The position numbers and the translations under genes are program-made. Below, in pieces: positions 37,909 through 45,687 of a stretch of 64,000 nucleotides of DNA. Source of the DNA: Agromyces salentinus (GTDB taxonomy: Bacteria > Actinomycetota > Actinomycetes > Actinomycetales > Microbacteriaceae); assembly GCF_009749395.1 (NCBI RefSeq), contig NZ_WBIR01000005.1, forward strand, positions 124,001 to 188,000. Direction: 5' to 3'. A model generated the notes under the pieces. It was not told where the DNA came from and searched no databases. It worked only from the letters and a program-made list of their open reading frames with translations. The stretch's first letter is position 1, and each line of letters starts with the position of its first letter.

Positions 37909-39435
37909 GTGCAGACGGACCCGCCGCAGACGCCGGCGCCGCCCATGCTTGAGCTCTCGAGGGTCGTCAAGTCCTTCGGTCCGGTGGTCGCCCTCCGGTC
38001 GGGGAGCCTGCGACTCCAGTCCGGCTCGATCCACGCGCTCGTGGGCGAGAACGGCGCGGGCAAGTCGACGCTCGTGAAGATCGTCGCCGGGCTCTACCGC
38101 CGCGACGCGGGCGAGTTCCGCCTCCGCGGCGAGGAGGTCGACTTCACCTCGACGGCCCAGTCCAAGGCCGCCGGCATCGCCGTGATCTACCAGGAGCCCA
38201 CGCTCTTCCCCGACCTCACGGTGACCGAGAACATCTTCATGGGCCGCCAGCCCGTGAACCGCTTCGGCCGGATCGATCGCAAGGCCATGCGCCGCGAGGC
38301 GGAGGAGCTCTTCCAGCGCCTCGGCGTGCGCATCGACCCCGACCGGCCCGCCGAGGGCCTGTCGATCGCCGACCAGCAGGTCATCGAGATCGCGAAGGCC
38401 GTCTCGCTCGACGCCCGCGTGCTCATCATGGACGAGCCGACCGCCGCGCTCTCGGGCGTCGAGGTCGACCGGCTCTTCGCCGTCGCCCGCAGCCTCCGCG
38501 ACGAGGGCCGGGCCCTCCTGTTCATCTCGCACCGCTTCGACGAGATCTTCGCCCTCTGCGACACCGTGACCGTCATGCGCGACGGCGCCTACGTCGCGAC
38601 CACGCCCATCGCCGAGACGACCGTCGACGAGATGGTGCGCCAGATGGTCGGCCGCGACGTGACCGAGCTCTTCCCGAAGACCCCGGCCGAGATCGGCGAG
38701 CCGCTCCTCGAGGTCGAGGGCCTCACCCGCGCCGGCGTCTTCCACGACATCTCCTTCTCGGTGCGCGCCGGCGAGATCGTCGGCCTCGCCGGGCTCGTCG
38801 GCGCCGGCCGCAGCGAGGTCGCCCGCGCCGTGTTCGGCGTCGACCCCTACGAGTCCGGCTCGGTGCGCATCGGCGGCAAGGGCCTCCCGAAGCGCCGCCC
38901 CGACGCCGCGATCCGCGAGGGCCTCGCGCTCGTGCCCGAGGACCGCCGCAAGCAGGGACTCGTGCTCGAGTCATCCGTCTCCCGGAACGTCTCGCTCGTC
39001 ATCCGCGGGCAGCTGGCCAAGGCCGGCATCATCACGAACGGCTTCGAGAACCGGGCGGCGAAGGTCTGGGCCAGCCGCCTCGAGGTCAAGACGAACGCGC
39101 TCAGCACGATCGCCGGCACGCTCTCGGGCGGCAACCAGCAGAAGGTCGTGCTCGGCAAGTGGCTCGCGACCGAGCCGACCGTGCTCATCATCGACGAGCC
39201 CACGCGCGGCATCGACGTCGGCACGAAGGCCGAGGTCCACCGCCTCCTCTCGGAGCTCGCGGGCCGCGGCATGGGCATCCTCATGATCTCGTCCGAACTG
39301 CCCGAGGTGCTCGGCATGGCCGACCGCGTGCTCGTGATGCGCGAGGGGCGCATCACCGCCGAGATCGACCGAGCGGATGCCACCAGCGAGAACGTCATGT
39401 TCGCCGCAACCCACGCGACCGGAGCCCACTCGTGA
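37909..39435 (+). CDS. L-rhamnose ABC transporter, ATP-binding protein
   Basis: A 508-residue duplicated ATPase of the RbsA/RhaT class. The first half has Walker [10 protein letters not shown], signature and Walker [13 protein letters not shown]; the second has [33 protein letters not shown] and [12 protein letters not shown]. The GTG start at 37909 is chosen because GAGGAGG (37897-37903) sits five bases before it. It opens a four-gene transport operon. Sugar specificity is inferred from the downstream mutarotase, isomerase, aldolase and kinase genes. Confidence 0.92.
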   Translation: MQTDPPQTPAPPMLELSRVVKSFGPVVALRSGSLRLQSGSIHALVGENGAGKSTLVKIVAGLYRRDAGEFRLRGEEVDFTSTAQSKAAGIAVIYQEPTLFPDLTVTENIFMGRQPVNRFGRIDRKAMRREAEELFQRLGVRIDPDRPAEGLSIADQQVIEIAKAVSLDARVLIMDEPTAALSGVEVDRLFAVARSLRDEGRALLFISHRFDEIFALCDTVTVMRDGAYVATTPIAETTVDEMVRQMVGRDVTELFPKTPAEIGEPLLEVEGLTRAGVFHDISFSVRAGEIVGLAGLVGAGRSEVARAVFGVDPYESGSVRIGGKGLPKRRPDAAIREGLALVPEDRRKQGLVLESSVSRNVSLVIRGQLAKAGIITNGFENRAAKVWASRLEVKTNALSTIAGTLSGGNQQKVVLGKWLATEPTVLIIDEPTRGIDVGTKAEVHRLLSELAGRGMGILMISSELPEVLGMADRVLVMREGRITAEIDRADATSENVMFAATHATGAHS

Positions 39436-40472
39436 CCTCTTCCGCCCCCGCACCCGCACCGGTCATCGAGAAGACCGCCGTCACGAAGCGCCTGCAGGCC
39501 GTCGGGGCCGCCCGCGAGTTCGGCATCCTGCTCGCCCTGGTCATCGTGGTGGTCGCGGCCACCGTCGCGAACCCGAACTTCCTCTTCAGCGCCGACGGAT
39601 GGCGCGACCTGCTGCTCACCCCGTCGATCCTCGTGCTCGTCGCGATCGGCCAGGCGATCGTGCTCATCACGCGCAACGTCGACCTCTCGGTGGGCTCCAT
39701 CCTCGGGCTCTCGGCGTACCTCACGGGGCGCCTGTTCATCGACATCCCCGGCATCCCGATCCTCGCCGTGTTCGTCGCGGCCGTCGTGTTCGGCGGTCTC
39801 CTCGGCCTTGTGAACGGCGCGCTCGTCGCCTTCGCGAAGGTGCCGGCGATGGTCATCACGCTCGGCACCCTCTACGCCTACCGCGGCATCAACGTGCTCT
39901 GGACCGGCAGCGACCGCGTGAACGCGTCGGACCTGCCGAAGGACTTCCTCGCCCTCGGCACCGGCCAGATCCTCTGGATCCCGATCCTCACCGTCATCGC
40001 GCTCGTGGTGCTCGTGATCGTCGGCTGGATCATGAAGAACACCCGCGGCGGGCGGGAGTTCTACGCCATCGGCTCCGACCCGTCGGCCGCGGAGCTCTAC
40101 GGCCTGCGCGTCACGCGTCGCCTCCTCATCGCCTTCGTGTCCTCGGGCGCCCTCGCGGGCCTCGCCGGCGTGCTCTACACGGCGCGCTACGGAACCGTGA
40201 ACTCGCAGGCCGGCTCCGGCTGGGAGCTCGACGCGGTCGGCGCCGCGGTCATCGGCGGCGTCGCGATCACGGGCGGCGTCGGGTCCGTCTGGGGCGCGGC
40301 GATCGGCGCTGTACTGCTCCTGACCATCAACCGGGCGCTGCCGATCCTCGGCATCCCCGACTTCTGGCAGCGCGCCGTGGTCGGCGTGCTCATCATCGGC
40401 GCGATCGTGCTCGACCGCGTGCTGGCCGTGCGCCAGAAACGCAAGCTCATCGCAGCCCGGGAGGACGACTGA
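39432..40472 (+). CDS. L-rhamnose ABC transporter, permease 1
   Basis: A 346-residue BPD_transp_2 permease with eight to ten transmembrane helices. [22 protein letters not shown] and the pattern [18 protein letters not shown] are typical of the ribose-type sugar permeases. The GTG start overlaps the ATPase stop by 4 bp. It is paired with the related permease that follows with a 1-bp overlap. Confidence 0.92.
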   Translation: MTSSAPAPAPVIEKTAVTKRLQAVGAAREFGILLALVIVVVAATVANPNFLFSADGWRDLLLTPSILVLVAIGQAIVLITRNVDLSVGSILGLSAYLTGRLFIDIPGIPILAVFVAAVVFGGLLGLVNGALVAFAKVPAMVITLGTLYAYRGINVLWTGSDRVNASDLPKDFLALGTGQILWIPILTVIALVVLVIVGWIMKNTRGGREFYAIGSDPSAAELYGLRVTRRLLIAFVSSGALAGLAGVLYTARYGTVNSQAGSGWELDAVGAAVIGGVAITGGVGSVWGAAIGAVLLLTINRALPILGIPDFWQRAVVGVLIIGAIVLDRVLAVRQKRKLIAAREDD

Positions 40473-41524
40473 TGACCACCGCGACCGCCACCGCCCCGGT
40501 GCGCACCTACCGCGACTACGACCGCCCGCTCTGGCAGCGGCTGCTGCTCACGCGCGAGATGGCCATCATCGCCCTGCTCGTCATCGTCGCCATCGTCGCC
40601 ACGGCGACGGTGCGCGGCTTCGGCCAGCCGATCACGTTCACGTACCTGATCCTCGACGTCACGCCCATCCTGCTCATCGCACTGCCGATGACCCTCATCA
40701 TGATCACGGGCGAGATCGACCTCTCGGTCGCGAGCATCGTCGGCCTCTCGAGCGTGCTCACCGGCGTGCTCACCCAGGCGGGCGTGCCCTTCGAGGCGGC
40801 GATCGTCGTGGCGCTCGTCGCCGGCGCGATCGCCGGCGCGGTGAACGGCTTCCTCGTGACGGTCGTCGGGCTGCCGTCGCTCGCCGTGACCATCGGCACG
40901 CTCGCGCTGTACCGCGGGCTCGCCGTCGGCCTGCTCGGCACCACGGCGGTGACCGACTTCCCCGACTTCTGGACCGACCTCGCGAAGATGAAGCTCGGCG
41001 GCTCGAACGTGCCCGCTGTGCTGCTCCTGTTCCTCGCACTGCTCGTCGTGTTCGTCGTGCTCTTGCACTTCACGCCGTTCGGCCGCGGCATCTACGCGAT
41101 CGGCCTGTCGAAGTCGGCGGCCCACTTCTCGGGCGTGCACGTCGAGCGCACGAAGTTCCTGCTGTTCGTGATGTCGGGCACGATCGCGGCGCTGGCGGGC
41201 ATCTACTACACGCTGCGCTTCGGCAGCGCCCGCGGCGACAACGCGACGGGCCTCGAGCTGCAGGTCATCGCCGCGGTCGTGCTCGGCGGCGTCTCCGTGT
41301 TCGGCGGTCGCGGCGCGATCCACGGCGTCATCGCCGGCGTGCTCCTGATCGGCATCCTCGCGAGCGCCCTGCGACTGGCCAACGTCACCTCCGACGTCAT
41401 CAACATCATCACCGGCGTGCTGCTCGTGGCGTCCGTGGTGTCCAACAGCTTCCTGGCTTGGCTGCGCACACGACGCAGGGCACCAGGGGGAACCGCGCGC
41501 GCGAGGGCTTCCGCAGCAGGGTGA
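40472..41524 (+). CDS. L-rhamnose ABC transporter, permease 2
   Basis: A 350-residue second BPD_transp_2 permease. MITGEIDLSVASIVGLSSVLTG and VVLGGVSVFGGRGAIHGV parallel the motifs of the first permease, so the two arose by duplication and probably form a heterodimer. The start uses TGATG overlap with the preceding stop. After a 63-bp gap with a small hairpin (41541-41562) comes the binding protein. Confidence 0.92.
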   Translation: MTTATATAPVRTYRDYDRPLWQRLLLTREMAIIALLVIVAIVATATVRGFGQPITFTYLILDVTPILLIALPMTLIMITGEIDLSVASIVGLSSVLTGVLTQAGVPFEAAIVVALVAGAIAGAVNGFLVTVVGLPSLAVTIGTLALYRGLAVGLLGTTAVTDFPDFWTDLAKMKLGGSNVPAVLLLFLALLVVFVVLLHFTPFGRGIYAIGLSKSAAHFSGVHVERTKFLLFVMSGTIAALAGIYYTLRFGSARGDNATGLELQVIAAVVLGGVSVFGGRGAIHGVIAGVLLIGILASALRLANVTSDVINIITGVLLVASVVSNSFLAWLRTRRRAPGGTARARASAAG

Positions 41525-41540
41525 CCGCCCGCGCACGCGT

Positions 41541-41562
41541 GTCGATGCGATCACCCATCGAC
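41541..41562 (+). promoter_or_regulatory. Small hairpin before the binding-protein gene
   Basis: GTCGATG (41541-41547) can pair with CATCGAC (41556-41562). It may help to set a separate, higher level of expression or stability for the binding-protein part of the message. Confidence 0.35.
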
Positions 41563-41587
41563 TGATCCGATGAAGGGAAGAACAACG

Positions 41588-42622
41588 ATGTTTCACAAGA
41601 AGTCCCGCGCCGCGGCCATGGCCGCGCTCGCGGTGAGCGTCGCGCTCATCGCCACCGGCTGCGCAGCCGGCGATTCCGGTTCGGGCGGCGGCGAGGGCGG
41701 CGACAGCGGCAACCTCGCCATCACCTTCCTCCCGAAGAACCTCGGCAACCCGTACTTTGACACCTCGTCGAGCGGCGCGAAGGAGGCCATCGAGGAGTTC
41801 GACGGCACGTTCGCCGAGGTCGGACCCGCCGAGGCGACGCCCGACGCCCAGGTCAGCTACATCAACACCCTCACGCAGCAGGGCGTGGGTGCGATCGCCG
41901 TCTCTGCGAACGACCCCGAGGCCATCTGCGACGCACTGAACGAGGCCCGCGACGCCGGCGTCAAGGTCGTCACGTTCGACTCCGACACGAACCCCGACTG
42001 CCGCGACCTGTTCATCAACCAGGCCGACGCCGAGGGCATCGCGAAGGTGCAGGTCGACCTCATCGCCGAGCAGATCGGCGGCGCGGGCGAGATCGCCATC
42101 CTCTCGGCATCCGCCAACGCCACGAACCAGAACGCCTGGATCGAGATGATGGAGGAGTACCTCGCGAGCGACTACCCCGACATCACGCTCGTCGAGACGG
42201 TCTACGGCGACGACGACGACCAGACCTCGTTCGACAAGACCGCTGCGCTGCTGCAGACCCACCCCGACCTGAAGGGCATCATCTCGCCCACGACGGTCGG
42301 CATCGCGGCGGCCGCTCGCTACCTCTCGACCTCGGACTACAAGGGCAAGGTCGCGCTGACGGGCCTCGGCACGCCGAACCAGATGCGCGAGTACGTCGAG
42401 GACGAGACGGTCACGGCGTTCGCGCTGTGGAACCCGGCCGACCTCGGCTACCTCGCGGCCTTCGCCTCGAAGGCGCTCATCGAGGGCGACATCACCGGTG
42501 AAGAGGGCGACTCCTTCGACGCGGGCAAGCTCGGCGAGTACGAGGTCGGCGCCGACGGCGTCGTTCTCCTCGGCGACCCGTTCGTGTTCGACGCGGAGAA
42601 CATCGGCGACTTCGTCTTCTAG
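41588..42622 (+). CDS. L-rhamnose-binding lipoprotein
   Basis: A 344-residue periplasmic-binding-protein family-4 (RbsB/RhaS type) lipoprotein. ATG 41588 is preferred over ATG 41570 because AAGGGAAG lies seven bases ahead of it. The signal peptide MFHKKSRAAAMAALAVSVAL ends in lipobox IATGC; the mature protein starts with a Gly/Ser linker, then LAITFLPKNLGNPYFDTSSSGAKEA, typical of rhamnose-binding members. It delivers sugar to the two permeases encoded before it. A hairpin terminator follows. Confidence 0.92.
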   Translation: MFHKKSRAAAMAALAVSVALIATGCAAGDSGSGGGEGGDSGNLAITFLPKNLGNPYFDTSSSGAKEAIEEFDGTFAEVGPAEATPDAQVSYINTLTQQGVGAIAVSANDPEAICDALNEARDAGVKVVTFDSDTNPDCRDLFINQADAEGIAKVQVDLIAEQIGGAGEIAILSASANATNQNAWIEMMEEYLASDYPDITLVETVYGDDDDQTSFDKTAALLQTHPDLKGIISPTTVGIAAAARYLSTSDYKGKVALTGLGTPNQMREYVEDETVTAFALWNPADLGYLAAFASKALIEGDITGEEGDSFDAGKLGEYEVGADGVVLLGDPFVFDAENIGDFVF

Positions 42623-42636
42623 GTCGGATGCCGCAA

Positions 42637-42675
42637 CGGGGCCCGGTATCGGCAGATGATGCCGCCCGGGCCCCG
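42637..42675 (+). terminator. Terminator of the rhamnose transport operon
   Basis: CGGGGCCCGG (42637-42646) pairs with CCGGGCCCCG (42666-42675); CGGCA and TGCCG inside can extend the structure. Confidence 0.75.
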
Positions 42676-42762
42676 GTCCTTCCGGCCGGCGGCCGTCCCA
42701 GCGCGCGCCGTTCCCACCCCGCCCTTCCGCTCGCCCCGGCGCGCGCATAGGGTGGAGCGGAA

Positions 42763-42778
42763 GGGAAAGCGTATTCCC
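42763..42778. promoter_or_regulatory. Second palindrome before the rhamnose catabolic promoter
   Basis: GGGAAAGCGTATTCCC has 5-bp arms and a central CG, ending one base before the -35. It could be a second, weaker LacI-family site or a catabolite-control site; its arms differ from the rhamnose operator. Confidence 0.35.
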
Positions 42779-42779
42779 G

Positions 42780-42822
42780 TTGCGCGGTCCCGAAGTCTGA
42801 GGTACAGTATTGAAACGATTCA
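42780..42822 (+). promoter_or_regulatory. Promoter and LacI operator of the rhamnose catabolic operon
   Basis: TTGCGC (42780-42785), 17 bp, TACAGT (42803-42808), then TGAAACGATTCA (42811-42822). The operator is a hybrid of the two sites before the transport operon, and the -10 is identical to theirs, so the same LacI repressor most likely controls both. Confidence 0.82.
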
Positions 42823-42892
42823 CGCGGGACGTGGATCACCTTGCAGAACCGACCGAGACGATCGGCACCACCCAGAGAGGACGGGGAGCTCG

Positions 42893-43390
42893 ATGACGAG
42901 CCGCACCGACGCAGCCACCGAACGCGTCTGCTTCCAACTGCAGGTCGACCCCGCCCGGCTCGACGAGTACCGCGCCCGGCACGCCGCCGTGTGGCCCGAC
43001 ATGCTGCACGCCATCGAGGCGTCCGGCCGCCGCAACTACTCGCTGTTCCTCCGCGAGGACGGCCTGCTCATCGGGTACTACGAGACCGACGACGACGCGG
43101 CATCCCAGCTCGCACTCGAAGCCGACCCCCGCACCGCCGCGTGGGAGGCCGAGATGGCGGAGTTCTTCATCGCCCTCGACGGCGCGCGCCCCGACCAGGG
43201 CGCCCCGCGCCTCGCCCAGGTGTTCAACCTCGAGGCCCAGCTCGCAGCCCTCGACGAGGCGGCCGCGCCGGCTCCGGCGCCCCCGGCCTCGCCCGACGCC
43301 CGACCCACCGACCACGCGGCATCCGCCGCCCAGCACGACCGGCACGCGGCATCCGCCCCCGCCCAGACCGAAGAAAGCAGCCACTCGTGA
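42893..43390 (+). CDS. rhaM: L-rhamnose mutarotase
   Basis: A 165-residue enzyme that interconverts alpha- and beta-L-rhamnose. The RhaM fold spans about residues 10-115: VCFQLQVDPARLDEYRARH, VWPDMLHAIEASGRRNYSLFL and LIGYYET match the family. The last 50 residues are an Ala/Pro/His-rich extension not found in typical 104-residue RhaM proteins. GGGGAG lies upstream of ATG 42893. First gene of the catabolic operon; its stop overlaps the isomerase start by 4 bp. Confidence 0.92.
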   Translation: MTSRTDAATERVCFQLQVDPARLDEYRARHAAVWPDMLHAIEASGRRNYSLFLREDGLLIGYYETDDDAASQLALEADPRTAAWEAEMAEFFIALDGARPDQGAPRLAQVFNLEAQLAALDEAAAPAPAPPASPDARPTDHAASAAQHDRHAASAPAQTEESSHS

Positions 43391-44553
43391 GCACCTTCTC
43401 CGCCGACCAGCTCGCCCAGCTCGAGCAGCAGGCCATCGAACTCCCCAGCTGGGCGTTCGGCAACTCGGGCACCCGCTTCAAGGTGTTCGCCACGCCGGGC
43501 ACGCCCCGCGACCCTTACGAGAAGATCGCGGATGCCGCGCAGGTGCAGAAGTTCACCGCGCTCGCGCCGACGGTCGCGCTGCACATCCCGTGGGACAAGG
43601 TCGACTCCTACGACGACCTCCGCGCCCACGCGGAGGGCCTCGGCGTGCAGCTGGGCACGATCAACTCGAACACCTTCCAGGACGACGACTACAAGTTCGG
43701 CGCCCTCACCCACGAGGATGCCGCCGTGCGCCGCAAGGCGATCGACCACCACCTCGAATGCATCGACATCATGCACGCGACCGGTTCGCGCGACCTCAAG
43801 ATCTGGCTCGCCGAGGGCTCGAACTACCCCGGCCAGGCCGACCTGCGCGGCCGCCAGGACCGCCTGCAGGAGTCGCTCCAGGAGATCTACGCGCGCCTCG
43901 GGGACGAGCAGCGCCTCGTGCTCGAGTACAAGTTCTTCGAGCCGGCGTTCTACCACACCGACGTTCCCGACTGGGGCACGAGCTACGCCCAGGTCGCGGC
44001 CCTCGGCGACAAGGCCATGGTCTGCCTCGACACCGGCCACCACGCGCCGGGTACGAACATCGAATTCATCGTCATGCAGCTGCTGCGCCTCGGCAAGCTC
44101 GGCTCGTTCGACTTCAACTCGCGCTTCTACGCCGACGACGACCTCATCGTGGGCGCCGCCGACCCGTTCCAGCTGTTCCGCATCCTCTACGAGGTCATCC
44201 GCGGCGGCGGCCTCAACAACCCCGACGTGGCGTTCATGCTCGACCAGTGCCACAACGTCGAGGACAAGGTGCCCGGCCAGATCCGCTCCGTGCTGAACGT
44301 GCAGGAGATGACGGCCCGCGCCCTCGTCGTCGACGGCGAGGCGCTCTCCTCCGCCCAGCGCAGCGGCGACGTGCTCGAGGCGAACCGCATCTTCATGGAC
44401 GCGTTCTACACCGACGTGCGCCCGGCCCTCGCGGAATGGCGCGAGTCGCGCGGCCTGCCCGCCGACCCGATGGCGGCGTTCGCGGCATCCGGTTACCTGC
44501 AGCAGATCGCGGCCGACCGCGTCGGCGGCGTGCAGGCCGGCTGGGGCGCCTGA
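43387..44553 (+). CDS. rhaI: L-rhamnose isomerase
   Basis: A 388-residue sugar isomerase of the RhaI type (related to the Pseudomonas stutzeri enzyme), converting L-rhamnose to L-rhamnulose with divalent metal. Conserved segments include LEYKFFEPAFYHTDVPDWG (metal Glu and His), VCLDTGHHAPGTNIEFIV and LGSFDFNSRFYADDD. No signal peptide. Start is GTG 43387, overlapping the mutarotase stop. This is not the E. coli RhaA family, in keeping with the actinobacterial pathway that uses a bifunctional aldolase/dehydrogenase downstream. Confidence 0.93.
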   Translation: MSTFSADQLAQLEQQAIELPSWAFGNSGTRFKVFATPGTPRDPYEKIADAAQVQKFTALAPTVALHIPWDKVDSYDDLRAHAEGLGVQLGTINSNTFQDDDYKFGALTHEDAAVRRKAIDHHLECIDIMHATGSRDLKIWLAEGSNYPGQADLRGRQDRLQESLQEIYARLGDEQRLVLEYKFFEPAFYHTDVPDWGTSYAQVAALGDKAMVCLDTGHHAPGTNIEFIVMQLLRLGKLGSFDFNSRFYADDDLIVGAADPFQLFRILYEVIRGGGLNNPDVAFMLDQCHNVEDKVPGQIRSVLNVQEMTARALVVDGEALSSAQRSGDVLEANRIFMDAFYTDVRPALAEWRESRGLPADPMAAFAASGYLQQIAADRVGGVQAGWGA

Positions 44554-44566
44554 TCCGATGCTCGTG

Positions 44567-44620
44567 ATCCGTCGATCTTCGCCCTTCCCCGGCCCGGGTG
44601 GGGCGGCGTTCGACGGATCG
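44567..44620. repeat. 54-bp dyad element, copy 2
   Basis: Same layout as 26089-26142: ATCCGTCGATC, TCGCCC, a different 16-nt loop, GGGCGG, 3 bases, TCGACGGATCG. It lies in the rhaI-hydrolase intergenic gap. Arms are conserved while loops differ, which argues for selection on, or spread of, a hairpin. Confidence 0.75.
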
Positions 44621-44661
44621 ATCCCGACCAGACGATCCGAGAAGACGAGAGGAGCGAGCGG

Positions 44662-45687
44662 ATGTCACAGCTGACGGCGTACGGCGCAGCCGACGGGCTC
44701 GTGCGGGTGTACCCGGCCGCGCGCGACGGCGACGCCGCGCGCGACGACGACGACACATCGGCGCCAGCGCCCGCGGACGCCCTCACGCGCACGCCCGCCC
44801 TCGTCTGGGCGCACGGCGGCGGCTTCGTCGCCGGCGACCTCGACATGCCCGAGGCCGACTGGGTCGCCCGCTCGCTCGCCGCCCGCGGCGTCGCGGTGAT
44901 CTCGATCGACTATCGCCTCGTCGCGGCCGATGGCTCCGGACAGTACCCTGCGGCATCCGACGACGTGCTCGCCGCCTGGCGGTGGACCCTCGAGCACGCG
45001 GGCGAACTCGGCATCGACCCGGCCCGCACGGTGCTCGGCGGCGCCAGCGCGGGCGGCAACCTCGTCGCGGGCGCGATGCTCCGGCTGCTCGCGGACGCCG
45101 ACACCACAGGCCCCGTCGGCGGCGCTGGACCCGGTGAGACGGTGGGGGCCGCTCCCACCGAGGTCGCGCCGCCGACGGACTTCCCGTCGACCTCGCTCGC
45201 CGGCACGATCCTCCCCGCCGGCCTCGTCCTCGCGTATCCGACGCTCCTGGCCGTGCAACCGGCGCCAGATGCCGCGCTGCGGGCCCTGCTCGACGCGGAT
45301 CCCGAGGCCGACGTGTTCCCACCGGCGCGCGTGCTCGCCATGTACGAGGACTACCTCGGCGGCACGATCGGGGCGCCGCCGCTCGCGGCCGTGCCCGGAC
45401 TCGCGACGCCGGACGACCTCACGGGGCATCCGCCCGTGCTCATGGTCAACGGCGAGGCCGACGAGCTCCGCGTCTCGGGCGAGGTCTACGCCGCGGCCCT
45501 GACGGCCGCCGGCGTCGACCTCGAACTCACGACCGAGCCCGGCACGGGGCACGGACACCTGAACCGACCGGGCGAGCCCGCGGCATCCGCGACGATCGAG
45601 CGCGTCGTGCGCTGGCTCGATGGGCTCGCCGCCCGGCCCGCCACCCACCAGACCACCCTCCGCACCACCGAAGGAATCCGCTCATGA
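44662..45687 (+). CDS. Alpha/beta hydrolase, HSL-like, in the rhamnose operon
   Basis: A 341-residue esterase-type hydrolase. The hormone-sensitive-lipase oxyanion motif HGGGF, the nucleophile elbow GGASAGG and the catalytic Asp/His region (NGEADELRVSG, TGHGHLNRPG) are all seen. A Gly/Ala/Pro-rich insert (about residues 152-172) sits in the cap region. AGGAG is upstream of ATG 44662, and its stop overlaps the aldolase start. In the operon it may remove acyl groups from acetylated rhamnose or rhamnosides, but that is inference from position only. Confidence 0.85.
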   Translation: MSQLTAYGAADGLVRVYPAARDGDAARDDDDTSAPAPADALTRTPALVWAHGGGFVAGDLDMPEADWVARSLAARGVAVISIDYRLVAADGSGQYPAASDDVLAAWRWTLEHAGELGIDPARTVLGGASAGGNLVAGAMLRLLADADTTGPVGGAGPGETVGAAPTEVAPPTDFPSTSLAGTILPAGLVLAYPTLLAVQPAPDAALRALLDADPEADVFPPARVLAMYEDYLGGTIGAPPLAAVPGLATPDDLTGHPPVLMVNGEADELRVSGEVYAAALTAAGVDLELTTEPGTGHGHLNRPGEPAASATIERVVRWLDGLAARPATHQTTLRTTEGIRS

